A stretch of DNA of 64,000 nt, from the NCBI RefSeq assembly GCF_036964665.1, contig NZ_JBAMDA010000001.1, forward strand, positions 992,001 to 1,056,000, written 5' to 3'. The notes under the pieces were generated by a model. The model was not told the origin of the DNA. It did no database searches and worked only from the letters and a program-made list of their open reading frames with translations. The stretch's first letter is position 1, and the number at the start of each line of letters is the position of its first letter. The DNA is from Nitrobacter sp. NHB1 (GTDB lineage Bacteria; Pseudomonadota; Alphaproteobacteria; Rhizobiales; Xanthobacteraceae). Both the position numbers and the translations under genes were made by a program. Below are positions 9,439 to 18,439 of the stretch, piece after piece.

Positions 9439-10411
9439 GTCCTGCCTCGCCCTTGCCCATCTCCGCCTTCACGACGAAGCTGTTCTCGGCGACATAGGGT
9501 TCTCCCGCCGACATGCCCGCTCGAATCTCCACGAATTTCGAATCGGATTCTCCGATCTCGACGGGACGGGCCTCGATCTTGTCACCGCCCTCCCGGACGA
9601 ACACGACCGTCTTGTTTTCCAGCGTTTGAATCGCTCCCGCGCGCACGGCGACGGGCACGTGGCGCTTTGCCAGCACAAGCCGCGCCGTGACGAACAGTCC
9701 CGGACGCAGGCGTCCGTTCTTATTTGCCAGAACGATCCGGGCAAGCGCTGTCTGCGTGTCGCTCGATCCGATCGGCGCGACATAGGAGATGTGGCCCTTG
9801 ATGTCCGCGCCGCCGTCGTCCGGGTCGATCAGCACTTCGTCTCCGGTCCGGACTCGCTTCAGATCCTGACGATAGATCGACAGGTCAACCCAGATCGTCG
9901 ACAGGTCGGCGACGACGAAGGACGGCTTCTGTTCCGAGGCATACTCGCCGAGCGATATCTGGCGGTCGATCACGGTACCGCTGATCGGCGCCTTCAGATC
10001 GTAGACGGTCAGGCTCTGGTTGCTTTCGATCGAGGCGAGCTGGTCGTCTTTGGTGACCGCGTCGCCGATTCGCTTCCTGATCGAGCGGACGATACCCGGA
10101 AAACGCGGCGTGACCTGAACCACGGCCTCCTGGTTAGCGCGCAGCACGCCATTGAAGGACAGCGTGTCGCTGAGCGTGGCCGCACCGGCCTCTGCGAGTA
10201 TCGCACCGGCGGCGGCGAGCTTGACGTCGCTGATCAGAATGCGGTCGGCGCCGTGCTCGTCCTGCTCGATGTGCTCGTTTGCTGTCTTCTCGTTCTTATG
10301 GCTCGTCTGCGTCGCCGGCGCTTTGGGTTTCTCCGACTCCATCATGCGGTAGCCGACGCCTGCGAGCGCCAGCACCACTATGGCCGCAACGATGATCGTG
10401 AGCGTCCTCAT
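9431..10411 (-). CDS. czcB: CzcB-like periplasmic adaptor protein
   Basis: 326 residues from the ATG at 10411. The open frame extends much further upstream, but that part is antisense-frame sequence inside czcC; the chosen start gives an ATGA overlap with the czcC stop and a signal anchor (MRTLTIIVAAIVVLALAGVGYRM). A short His-bearing segment follows (TSHKNEKTANEHIEQDEHG). The lipoyl/barrel-sandwich part (VYDLKAPISGTVIDRQISLGEYA) and beta-barrel part (FVTARLVL) follow the usual adaptor order. It should bridge CzcA and CzcC. The His segment is shorter than in Cupriavidus CzcB, so extra metal capture is a guess. Confidence 0.9.
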   Translation of the reverse strand: MRTLTIIVAAIVVLALAGVGYRMMESEKPKAPATQTSHKNEKTANEHIEQDEHGADRILISDVKLAAAGAILAEAGAATLSDTLSFNGVLRANQEAVVQVTPRFPGIVRSIRKRIGDAVTKDDQLASIESNQSLTVYDLKAPISGTVIDRQISLGEYASEQKPSFVVADLSTIWVDLSIYRQDLKRVRTGDEVLIDPDDGGADIKGHISYVAPIGSSDTQTALARIVLANKNGRLRPGLFVTARLVLAKRHVPVAVRAGAIQTLENKTVVFVREGGDKIEARPVEIGESDSKFVEIRAGMSAGEPYVAENSFVVKAEMGKGEAGHD

Positions 10412-11679
10412 CGCGCCTTCTCCCGCGTCAGTGAGAACGGGTTTCCGACGAGTCCCTCGATGGTGGCGACGGCGACGTGGAAGTTCTGCTGGGCCTCCTG
10501 CTCGCGCAGGCGCGCCTGAGCGACGCTTGCTTGCGCATCCAGCACTTCGAGCAACGTGAAGCGCCCCTGCCCGTACCCCTCGAAGATCGCATCGGCGGCC
10601 TGGCGCGATTTCGGGATCGCGACATCGCGCAGCACTTTCAGCTCGCGCAACGCCCCCTGAAGCGAATCGTAGGCGCGGCCGGCAAGCACGATCAGCGTGT
10701 TGCGATTGGCTTTGCGCTCGGCGCGGGTCTTCGCGAGGCTTTCCTGAGCGGACAGGATGTTGCCCTGGTTCTGGTCGAAAACCGGAATGGGGACGGACAG
10801 CGAGAGCCTGACCGCGTCGTCGTTGGTCTCGTTGAAATGACGCCAGCCGGCGCTGACGCGAACGTCCGGATAGGGCTTCAGCCGGGCCAGCAGAAGTTCG
10901 GCGTTGCGCTGCGCGTAGACCGCGGTCCAACGCATCAGTTGCGGATTTGAATCGATCGCGGTGACAACGGCCTTAAAAGACGGTGGCCGGCCCCGAACGT
11001 CCAGTCGTCCGGAAACAGCCGAGAACTTTGCTGCGGTGTCTCCCATCAGCACCGCTAATTCGCGCCGGGCGCTGGCAAGCGTCGAGCGAACCCGCTCGCG
11101 GTCCGCTTTCACCAATGCGGACGCGACTTCCGCCCGGCCGATTTCAGCAGGCGACGAAGCGCCGGCGTCCACCCGCCGCTGCAACAGCGGCGTCAACTTG
11201 TCGATTGCGGCGACCTGCTCGTCCAGTATCTGGATTCTGCGCTGCGCACCGAGGACGCCCAGAAAACCGACGGCTGTCTCCGACAGAACTTCGAGGCGAA
11301 CGGCCTTGCGCTGAATGGCCGCGGTCTCAATGCTGGCGCGGCCGACGGCAATTCGCGCATCGCGCTTGCCGAAAAGCTCAAATAGCTGGCTGATCTGTAG
11401 CGTGGTCTCGGCCGACTTCGTTCCGCGATAGCGTCTGGAGCCGAACGAGTTGTCCTGCTCATAGGACACTTCGGGATTGATCAGCGCGCCAGCCTGGATG
11501 CGTTGGCCGGTCGCGATGCCGACGTCGCGCTCGGCGGCGGTCAGACGCGGGCTGGCGGCGAGCGCGCGTTGAAGCGCGGTCTTCAACGTAAGCGTTTGCG
11601 AATGCGACGGTACCGTCAGCCAGGGGCTGACCAGCAATGCCATCGCCCACGCGAGACGCGCGGCGGATTTTGACAACAT
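10408..11679 (-). CDS. czcC: CzcC-like outer-membrane factor (TolC family)
   Basis: 423 residues with a signal peptide (about residues 1-28, ending near VPSHSQ). Two similar halves of long amphipathic helices are typical of the outer membrane efflux protein family. It would form the outer-membrane channel and periplasmic tunnel of the CzcCBA complex and might also serve the cus operon, which lacks its own OMF. The ATG start at 11679 is followed in order by czcB and czcA with overlapping codons, showing one transcription unit. Length agrees with CzcC-type proteins. Confidence 0.88.
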   Translation of the reverse strand: MLSKSAARLAWAMALLVSPWLTVPSHSQTLTLKTALQRALAASPRLTAAERDVGIATGQRIQAGALINPEVSYEQDNSFGSRRYRGTKSAETTLQISQLFELFGKRDARIAVGRASIETAAIQRKAVRLEVLSETAVGFLGVLGAQRRIQILDEQVAAIDKLTPLLQRRVDAGASSPAEIGRAEVASALVKADRERVRSTLASARRELAVLMGDTAAKFSAVSGRLDVRGRPPSFKAVVTAIDSNPQLMRWTAVYAQRNAELLLARLKPYPDVRVSAGWRHFNETNDDAVRLSLSVPIPVFDQNQGNILSAQESLAKTRAERKANRNTLIVLAGRAYDSLQGALRELKVLRDVAIPKSRQAADAIFEGYGQGRFTLLEVLDAQASVAQARLREQEAQQNFHVAVATIEGLVGNPFSLTREKAR

Positions 11680-11734
11680 GAAATATTCCTGACGAACGAC
11701 GGATTCAGAGCGTCAATGCGCTCCGCGAACACGT

Positions 11735-12097
11735 TCATGTCAGGATTTTTGGTGGCGGAGTCTCGGTATCCGGGACAAGATCAGAGGCCCGCGAAAGCAC
11801 CCGCGGAATCGCGGCGGCCTCTGGAGCAATGATAACAGAGAGCGTCGGCGGATTCGGAAGTGAGACGGGAAAACAACCATGACAGTGGTGGTCTGCGATC
11901 ATTCCCGGCCCGTTCGTGTCCGTATGGATTGGCGCCATCGAGACGATGATCTCACCCTTGGGAGCGGTCACATCCATGTGGAAGAATTGGTGCAGGGCGC
12001 CCGATAACAAGTAAACGACGATCAGAGACACGACCGCGAACCTGCCGCGCGAAGCGCGTAGGCGATGCGTTCCATCATTGGTGGCAGTGAGGGTCAA
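11735..12097 (-). CDS. Small exported protein with HHCHGC motif, ahead of czcCBA
   Basis: 120 residues from a TTG start (an in-frame stop lies two codons upstream; a GTG at about residue 22 is an alternative). A single hydrophobic segment lies at about residues 20-37 (RFAVVSLIVVYLLSGALHQF), followed by HMDV and the motif IADHHCHGCFPVSLP, then a proline-rich C-terminus (ETPPPKILT). The Cys/His cluster suggests a periplasmic metal-binding role. Its position directly before czcC is that of CzcI in Cupriavidus, but homology to CzcI is untested. Its overall layout matches the 119-residue protein heading the cus operon. Confidence 0.6.
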   Translation of the reverse strand: MTLTATNDGTHRLRASRGRFAVVSLIVVYLLSGALHQFFHMDVTAPKGEIIVSMAPIHTDTNGPGMIADHHCHGCFPVSLPNPPTLSVIIAPEAAAIPRVLSRASDLVPDTETPPPKILT

Positions 12098-12224
12098 AGG
12101 CTACTCGTTCCAAGCCGGCAGACTTTATTTAACACGACCGCGAACGTCGAGTCGACCGCAACACTATAACACGTCCGCCATGTCATCGAAGGCGAGGGCG
12201 CGGACCGTCGTCGCGGGAGTTCCG

Positions 12225-12941
12225 TCAAGCCGCCCGCGCCGCGTACTCGCGCCAGCCTTTTGCGCGCAACCGGCACGCCGGGCATTTGCCGCAACCATAG
12301 CCCCAGTCATGGCGCTCGCCGCGCTCGCCGAGATAACAGGTGTGCGAGTGTTCGCGGATCAGATCGACCAACCCTGCCCTGCCGAGTTCATGCGCGAGCG
12401 CCCACGTCGCCGCTTTGTCGAGCCACATCAGCGGCGTATGCAGTTCGAACTGCCTGTCCATTCCCAGGTTGAGCGCGGTCTGCAGCGCCTTGATGGTGTC
12501 GTCGCGGCAATCCGGATAGCCGGAATAATCGGTCTCGCACATGCCGCCGACGATATCCGTCATGCCGCGCCGATAGGCCAGCGCCGCCGCGAAGGTCAGG
12601 AACACGAGATTACGGCCGGGCACGAAGGTATTGGGCAATCCGCCCTCGCCCATTTCGATCGCGACGTTGCGGGTCAACGCGGTGTCGGAAACCTCCGCCA
12701 GCGTCGGAATGGCAAGTGTATGCCCCTCACCGAGTTTCTCCGCCCAGTCCGGGCGTAGCGATGTCATGCCCGCGAGCAATGCGTCGCGGCAGTCGAGTTC
12801 GATGGCGTGGCGCTGACCGTAGTCGAATCCCAGCGTTTCGACGTGCGCGAAGCGTTGCAGCGCCCAGGCAAGGCACGTCGCGGAGTCCTGCCCTCCGGAG
12901 AACAGCACTAGCGCGGTTCGGGAGGCTGGCTGATCGATCAT
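12225..12941 (-). CDS. queC: QueC, 7-cyano-7-deazaguanine (preQ0) synthase
   Basis: 238 residues from the ATG at 12941; an upstream in-frame extension of 12 codons is not conserved-looking. It turns 7-carboxy-7-deazaguanine into preQ0 with ATP and ammonia, a step of queuosine tRNA modification. The PP-loop ATP motif is [16 protein letters not shown] near the N-terminus. The zinc site is near the C-terminus: CYLGERG, then [11 protein letters not shown]. No other queuosine genes are adjacent. The gene is convergent with nothing and ends about 130 bases before the small czc leader gene. Confidence 0.95.
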   Translation of the reverse strand: MIDQPASRTALVLFSGGQDSATCLAWALQRFAHVETLGFDYGQRHAIELDCRDALLAGMTSLRPDWAEKLGEGHTLAIPTLAEVSDTALTRNVAIEMGEGGLPNTFVPGRNLVFLTFAAALAYRRGMTDIVGGMCETDYSGYPDCRDDTIKALQTALNLGMDRQFELHTPLMWLDKAATWALAHELGRAGLVDLIREHSHTCYLGERGERHDWGYGCGKCPACRLRAKGWREYAARAA

Positions 12942-12982
12942 GACGATGCCAATAGCATCCATCGGCACCCTCGCCAATCGGC

Positions 12983-13087
12983 TAGAGCCTTTTCGCTTCT
13001 GATGGAATCAGAAGCGAGGCTCTATGATTTTGATTTGACGCGTTTTCTTCACGCGAACCGGTATCCACTTCGCTCGAAAACGCTCTA
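12983..13087. repeat. 105-bp composite palindromic repeat, copy 1
   Basis: The element begins and ends with TAGAGC/GCTCTA. One half is a hairpin (CGCTTCTGAT, short loop, ATCAGAAGCG). The other half has GCGTTTTC/GAAAACGC arms around a core AACCGGTATCCACTT. Compared with the inverted copy at 60865-60969 it shows only three differences in 105 positions. It lies between queC and mazG. Confidence 0.9.
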
Positions 13088-13177
13088 AGATTGCGTTGCT
13101 GACCGTCCGCTTTTCTGCTGGGACGGCGGCGCGGCTTGCGGCATAGAGAGCGCTGATTTCCCGATACCGGTGAACCG

Positions 13178-13999
13178 ATGATCCCTTCCCGCGATATTTC
13201 ACGCCTGATCGAAATCATGGCGCAATTGAGAACGCCCGGCGCCGGCTGCCCGTGGGACCTCGAACAGACGTTTGCGACCATTGCGCCCTACACCATCGAG
13301 GAAGCCTACGAGGTTGCGGACGCGATCACCCGTCATGATCTGATCGATCTCTGCGATGAACTCGGAGATTTGCTATTGCAGGTCGTGTTTCACGCCCGCA
13401 TGGCCGAAGAGCAGAACGCCTTTTCGTTCGGCGATGTGGTCGAGGCCATCACGCGCAAGATGATCCGCAGGCATCCGCATGTGTTCGCCGACAGTTCGGG
13501 CACTATCGCGCCATCTGACGTGAAAGGAACATGGGAGCGCATCAAGGCGGAAGAAAAGGCCGAGCGTGCGGCGCGCAAACCGATGCAGGAAGCGCCCGTC
13601 TCAGGCCTGCTCGCGGGCATCAAGGCCGGACAGCCTGCGTTGGCGCGCGCAATAGCCTTGCAGCAAAAGGCCTCGACCGTCGGGTTCGACTGGAACGATC
13701 CCCGCGCGGTGCTCGATAAAATCCGCGAGGAGGCGGATGAAATCGAAGCGGCGCTGGATTGTGGCGACAAGTCTGACATCGCGTCCGAGACCGGCGATCT
13801 CATGTTCGCACTGGTTAACCTCGCACGTCATGTCGATGCCGATCCGGAGATGGCGCTGCGCGGGACCAATGCGAAATTCGAGCGGCGGTTCGCTTATATT
13901 GAACAGGCGCTTGCTGCAAGGGGCTGCTCGCTGGAGGACGCATCTCTTGCCGAGATGGATGCGTTGTGGAACGAGGCGAAGGCGCAGGAGAGAACCTGA
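13178..13999 (+). CDS. mazG: MazG, nucleoside triphosphate pyrophosphohydrolase
   Basis: 273 residues, the length of the two-domain MazG. It hydrolyses NTPs and dNTPs to monophosphates and pyrophosphate, a housecleaning activity. The N-terminal domain has the family start (LIEIMAQLRTPGAGCPWDLEQTF) and metal-binding EEAYE and ELGDLLLQVVFH motifs. The second domain repeats the pattern (EEADEIEAAL, then ETGDLMFALVNLARH). The ATG start sits about 90 bases after the composite repeat. It is convergent with the aldehyde dehydrogenase downstream. Confidence 0.95.
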   Translation: MIPSRDISRLIEIMAQLRTPGAGCPWDLEQTFATIAPYTIEEAYEVADAITRHDLIDLCDELGDLLLQVVFHARMAEEQNAFSFGDVVEAITRKMIRRHPHVFADSSGTIAPSDVKGTWERIKAEEKAERAARKPMQEAPVSGLLAGIKAGQPALARAIALQQKASTVGFDWNDPRAVLDKIREEADEIEAALDCGDKSDIASETGDLMFALVNLARHVDADPEMALRGTNAKFERRFAYIEQALAARGCSLEDASLAEMDALWNEAKAQERT

Positions 14000-14051
14000 C
14001 CGGTCGTGGTCCCCGTGAATCCGTGTCGTCCCCGCAAACCGACAGACCGGC

Positions 14052-15494
14052 TTACACCCCCGTCTGACTGATGAACTTGGTGATGAGGTAGGCCTCCATC
14101 GCCTCGATTCCGCCCTCGGAGCCGTAACCTGAATCCTTGACGCCTCCGAACGGATTTTCGGGCAGGGCCAGGCCGACATTGTTGATCGCCACCATGCCGC
14201 TCTCGATCGCAGCGCCGATGGCGGTCGCGGTCTTGGTCGAACTGGTGAAGGCGTAGGACGCGAGGCCATACGGCAGGCGGTTCGCCTCCTCCGCGACCTC
14301 CTCGAAGGTCGAGAACGGCGAGATCAGCGCCAGCGGGCCGAACGGCTCCTCGTTCATAGCGCGGGCGTTCTTCGGCACATCAGTGACCACGGTTGGCTCG
14401 AAAAAATAACCCTTGTTGCCGACCCTATGACCGCCGGCCACGAGCTTGCCGCCTTTACCCACCGCGTCCTGCACGAAGCTCTCGGTGGCGGTCATGCGGC
14501 GGGAATTGGCGAGCGCGCCCATCGTTGAATCGGCGTCGAGCCCGTTGCCGACCTTGATCGCCGTGGCGGCTTCCGTGAACTTGCCGACAAAATCCTTATA
14601 GACCTTGTCCTGCACGAGAAGGCGTGTCGGTGCGATGCAGACTTGGCCTGCGTTACGGAATTTGGCGCCCGAGATGATCTTCGCGGCGCTTGCAATGTCG
14701 GCGTCGTTGAACACGATGGCCGGTGCGTGGCCGCCGAGTTCCATGGTCGCACGCTTCATGTGCAGTCCGGCGAGCGCCGCAAGTTGCTTGCCGACAGCGG
14801 TCGAGCCCGTGAACGACATCTTCCGAATGATCGGATGCGGGATCAGGTATTCGGAGATTTCGGCAGGCACGCCGAATACGAGATTGATCACGCCGTCGGG
14901 CACGCCCGCATCGACGAACGCGCGGAGCAGTTCGGCCGGAGACGCCGGTGTTTCCTCGGGCGCCTTGACGATGATCGAACAGCCGGCGGCAAGCGCGGCA
15001 GACAGCTTGCGGCAGACCTGATTGATCGGGAAATTCCATGGCGTGAAAGCCGCCACCGGGCCGACCGGCTCCTTGATCGCGATCTGGTAGATACCGGGTC
15101 CGCGCGCCGGAATCACCCGGCCATAGGCTCGGCGGGATTCTTCTGCGAACCATTCGATGACGTCGACCGCCGCCAGCGTCTCGATCCTGGCCTCGGCGAG
15201 AACCTTGCCCTGCTCCATGGTCATCAGCGTTGCGATCTTGTCGACGCGCTCCCGCATCAAGGCCGCCGCCTTTCGCATGATCTTGCCGCGCTCGAAGGGC
15301 GCGACGGCGCGCCAGACCTTGAAGCCCTTGTCGGCAGCGGCGAGCGCCTCGTCGAGGTCGACGCGATCCGCATGAGCCACCGTGCCGATCTGCTCTTCGG
15401 TAGCGGGGTTGAGCACGGCGATGGTCTTGCCGGACGCACCGGGACGCCACTTGCCGTCGATCAGCAGCGATGTGTTCTGATAATTCACGGGCAT
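14052..15494 (-). CDS. gabD: NAD(P)-dependent aldehyde dehydrogenase, probable succinate-semialdehyde dehydrogenase
   Basis: 480 residues from the ATG at 15494, which begins [17 protein letters not shown], the usual family start. The frame is open 73 codons further upstream, but that part does not look like the family. The catalytic Cys lies in GQVCIAPTR and the general-base Glu in MELGGHAPA. The coenzyme-binding segment FTGSTAVGK is present. Sequence style fits succinate-semialdehyde or glutarate-semialdehyde dehydrogenases, which feed GABA carbon into the TCA cycle; the exact substrate is not certain. An AGGAG sequence abuts the ATG with almost no spacing, so a slightly different start cannot be excluded. 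Confidence 0.85.
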   Translation of the reverse strand: MPVNYQNTSLLIDGKWRPGASGKTIAVLNPATEEQIGTVAHADRVDLDEALAAADKGFKVWRAVAPFERGKIMRKAAALMRERVDKIATLMTMEQGKVLAEARIETLAAVDVIEWFAEESRRAYGRVIPARGPGIYQIAIKEPVGPVAAFTPWNFPINQVCRKLSAALAAGCSIIVKAPEETPASPAELLRAFVDAGVPDGVINLVFGVPAEISEYLIPHPIIRKMSFTGSTAVGKQLAALAGLHMKRATMELGGHAPAIVFNDADIASAAKIISGAKFRNAGQVCIAPTRLLVQDKVYKDFVGKFTEAATAIKVGNGLDADSTMGALANSRRMTATESFVQDAVGKGGKLVAGGHRVGNKGYFFEPTVVTDVPKNARAMNEEPFGPLALISPFSTFEEVAEEANRLPYGLASYAFTSSTKTATAIGAAIESGMVAINNVGLALPENPFGGVKDSGYGSEGGIEAMEAYLITKFISQTGV

Positions 15495-15717
15495 CTCCTG
15501 CGGCTGTCCTGCGATTGCTCGAGGGGTATGGAATAGAGCGGGATGAGGAAAAGTGTGTAGCGGCTTTCCGCCCGCATCCCGCTCAAAAATATAGGAATCG
15601 ATCACGTTCATGATCTTGGATCGATTCAATCCAAGACCATTGTGATCTAGTGCCGCCACCTTGCCGGTCAAGTCCGTCCTGCCTGCCTTGCGAAGAGGGA
15701 CGGGATGGCGCAATCCA

Positions 15718-17097
15718 TCAAAGCGGGTGCGGTATCGCGGCGTATCGGTTGACGAGGATGTCGCGTTTGGTTTCGTCGACGCGGACGGTCATATCGTAAC
15801 GACCGTCGCGCAGTTCCTTGACAAGCACTTCGGAATTGCGGTGCAGCCAACTGATCGCCGCGCCGTCGGAGGCATCGACCGACAGGTCCAGCGTGGTTCG
15901 GGTCGCCGCAAGCCGATCCTCGATCGCCGCCAGCAGCGTATCCAGCCCTTCGCCGGTTTCGGCGGAGACGAGGAAACACGGCACCTCTACCGAGCGGCGC
16001 GCAGCGATGTTTTCCAGATTTTCACGTTGATCCGCGTCGAAGCGATCGATCTTGTTCCAGACCTCGAGAATGCGCGCGCCGTGTCCGGGATCGATGCCGA
16101 GCTGACGCAGCACAGCCTCGACGTCGTGTTGCTGCGCCTCCGCGTCCTCGTGCGAAATGTCGCGAACATGGAGGATAACGTCCGCCTCCATCACCTCTTC
16201 CAGCGTCGCGCGAAACGCAGCGACAAGCTGGGTCGGCAAATTGGATATGAATCCGACGGTGTCGGACAGCATGGCCTTGCCGCCGTGCGGCAGCGCCAGC
16301 GCGCGCAGCGTCGGGTCGAGGGTTGCAAACAGCATGTCGGCGGCTTGGACCTCCGCGCGCGTCAGCCGATTGAACAGCGTCGACTTCCCTGCATTGGTGT
16401 AGCCGACCAGCGCGACCACGCGATAGGGCACGCGCTGCCGCCCGGCGCGATGCAGCCGTCGCGTCGCCTGCACCTTCTTCAGTTCATTCTCCAGCCGCGC
16501 TATGCGGTCGCCGATCAGGCGGCGGTCGGCCTCGATCTGGGTTTCGCCGGGGCCGCCCATGAAGCCAAAGCCGCCGCGCTGCCGTTCGAGGTGGGTCCAG
16601 GAGCGCACCAGTCGGCTGCGCTGGTAGTTGAGGTGAGCGAGTTCGACCTGAAGCGCGCCCTCTTTTGTCTTGGCGCGGCGTCCGAAAATTTCGAGGATTA
16701 AGCCGGTCCGGTCGAGCACCTTTGTGCTCCAGGCCTTTTCCAGATTGCGCTGCTGAATCGGCGACAGCGCACAATCCATCACCACGAGATCGGCGCCTTC
16801 GGCGGCAATCAGGCCGGCAAATTCCTCGACCTTGCCCTTGCCGAGATATGTCGCGGGCCTGATCTGGGTGACTTGCGCGACGATCGCTTTGGCCACGTCG
16901 AGGTCAATCGCACGCGCAAGACCGGCGGCTTCATCCAGCCGGGCGTCGGTATCGCGCATGGCGTGTCCCACCTGCGGCGTGTCGGCATTGCCGCGCCGCA
17001 GCCGCAGATAAGGGCCGATGACGATTGCCCGCCCGGTCGGTTTGCCCTGCATCGGCCCTGAACGGCCGATGCTCCCCTCGGGATTCCGGGGTTCCAA
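15718..17097 (-). CDS. hflX: HflX, ribosome-associated GTPase
   Basis: 459 residues from a TTG start at 17097 (MEPRNPEGS); an ATG at 17052 ([13 protein letters not shown]) is the alternative. HflX is a GTPase that binds the 50S subunit and rescues or splits stalled ribosomes. Visible features are the HflX N-terminal domain, the glycine-rich linker [19 protein letters not shown], and the G-domain with [11 protein letters not shown] (P-loop), DTVGF (G3) and NKID (G4). It follows hfq by 23 bases, the conserved hfq-hflX pairing. Confidence 0.94.
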   Translation of the reverse strand: MEPRNPEGSIGRSGPMQGKPTGRAIVIGPYLRLRRGNADTPQVGHAMRDTDARLDEAAGLARAIDLDVAKAIVAQVTQIRPATYLGKGKVEEFAGLIAAEGADLVVMDCALSPIQQRNLEKAWSTKVLDRTGLILEIFGRRAKTKEGALQVELAHLNYQRSRLVRSWTHLERQRGGFGFMGGPGETQIEADRRLIGDRIARLENELKKVQATRRLHRAGRQRVPYRVVALVGYTNAGKSTLFNRLTRAEVQAADMLFATLDPTLRALALPHGGKAMLSDTVGFISNLPTQLVAAFRATLEEVMEADVILHVRDISHEDAEAQQHDVEAVLRQLGIDPGHGARILEVWNKIDRFDADQRENLENIAARRSVEVPCFLVSAETGEGLDTLLAAIEDRLAATRTTLDLSVDASDGAAISWLHRNSEVLVKELRDGRYDMTVRVDETKRDILVNRYAAIPHPL

Positions 17098-17120
17098 TCA
17101 GGAAACTTTCAGATATGTGA

Positions 17121-17369
17121 TCAAAGCGGAGCGTCCTCGCCGCCTTCGAACAACTGGATCGGGGCGCCCGGCATAATGGTCGAAATCGCATGTTTGTAGA
17201 CAAGCTGCGAATGACCATCGCGCCTGAGCAGCAGGCAGAAATTGTCGAACCAGGTGACAATTCCCTGCAGCTTGACCCCGTTCACCAGAAAGATCGTCAG
17301 GGGAGTCTTGGTCTTTCGAACGTGGTTGAGGAAGGTGTCCTGAAGGTTTTGTGCGCGGTCTATCGCCAT
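17121..17369 (-). CDS. hfq: Hfq, RNA chaperone
   Basis: 82 residues, typical for alphaproteobacterial Hfq. It forms a hexameric ring that pairs small RNAs with mRNAs. The Sm1 motif is seen in [10 protein letters not shown]-like sequence ([30 protein letters not shown] is the N-terminal half) and the Sm2 motif as [12 protein letters not shown]. The gene starts with ATG at 17369 after a purine-rich leader. It is followed at once by hflX. In rhizobia Hfq is needed for nifA and nitrogen-control expression, which fits its closeness to the ntr genes. Confidence 0.97.
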
Positions 17370-17553
17370 TTTTTTTATCCCGCAGTTTCGCTTTGCGTTT
17401 TTTTTAACCGGACACAGCTCTCCGGGGAGCGTCTCCTGGCCGCCGGCCCCCTCTGAGATCCTCCTCGTGGACCCGGCGCCTTGATTAGAGGGCAGAGCAT
17501 GGTGTTAGGCAAGCCGGTTCGGGCGACGGGTTCGTCCGGATACGCAAAAACTA

Positions 17554-18411
17554 TCAGGAAAATGCTGAAAAACGGTGGAATTCTTCCCGCAGCCGTCTGG
17601 CAATACCCCCCGGCTGACCATTCCCTACCGTCTGTCCGTCGATCGCGACGACGGGCATGACGATCTGGGAGGCCGAGGTCACGAAAGCCTCCGCAGCCGC
17701 GCACGCTTCCGCCGGCGTGAATGGGCGTTCCTCCAATCTGATCTGAAGAGCGTCCATGACCTCCATGAGAACGGCCCGCGTGATGCCGGCAAGAATGCCG
17801 TGGTCCGCCGAGCGGGTGACGACGCGGCCGTCTTTCGTCACGATCCAGGCGTTGCTCGATGCGCCCTCGGTAACGAATCCGTCGCTACCGACGTACCAGG
17901 CCTCATAGGCCCCCTGCTCCCGCGCTTCCTGCTTTGCCAGCACGTTGGGCAACAGCGATACGGACTTGATATCCACCCGCGGCCAGCGATTTTCCGGCAC
18001 GGTGACGACCTTGATGCCGTTGGCGGCGGTTTGCTGGTTTTTCTCGTAGTTGAGCGCACGGGCCGTGACGACGATGCTCGGCTTCACGGGATGCGGCGGA
18101 AATGCATGATCGCGCCGCGCCACGCCGCGGGTCACCTGCAGATAAATCAGACCGTAGGTCACACGGTTGCGCCGCACCACCTCGTGCATGACAATGCCGA
18201 GCGCCGGGAGCGGCATCGGTTCGGCGATCCGCAACTCGCGCAGCGACCGCTGCAATCGCGCCATGTGCCGGGGAAAATCCACCAGTCTCTCGCCGCGCAC
18301 CTCGCAGACCTCATAAACGCCGTCGGCAAACTGATAGCCGCGGTCCTCGACGTTAACGCAAGCGTCGCGCAGATCGCGATATCGGCCGTTGACATAAGCA
18401 ATTCGTGACAT
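17554..18411 (-). CDS. Class IV PLP aminotransferase, probable D-alanine aminotransferase
   Basis: 285 residues from the ATG at 18411. The fold type IV pattern is clear: RGYQFADGVYEV at the N-terminus, the PLP-lysine region in KSVSLLPNVLAKQEA, and the phosphate-binding part EGASSNAWIVTKDG. It resembles D-amino-acid aminotransferases more than IlvE, but the two are hard to separate by eye. It would supply D-alanine or D-glutamate for cell wall, or degrade D-amino acids. It lies between ntrX and hfq on the same strand, with 28 bases to ntrX. An upstream in-frame extension overlapping ntrX is not used in my call. Confidence 0.85.
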   Translation of the reverse strand: MSRIAYVNGRYRDLRDACVNVEDRGYQFADGVYEVCEVRGERLVDFPRHMARLQRSLRELRIAEPMPLPALGIVMHEVVRRNRVTYGLIYLQVTRGVARRDHAFPPHPVKPSIVVTARALNYEKNQQTAANGIKVVTVPENRWPRVDIKSVSLLPNVLAKQEAREQGAYEAWYVGSDGFVTEGASSNAWIVTKDGRVVTRSADHGILAGITRAVLMEVMDALQIRLEERPFTPAEACAAAEAFVTSASQIVMPVVAIDGQTVGNGQPGGIARRLREEFHRFSAFS

Positions 18412-18439
18412 CCGGCGCGTCCGACCACCGAAATGGGTT

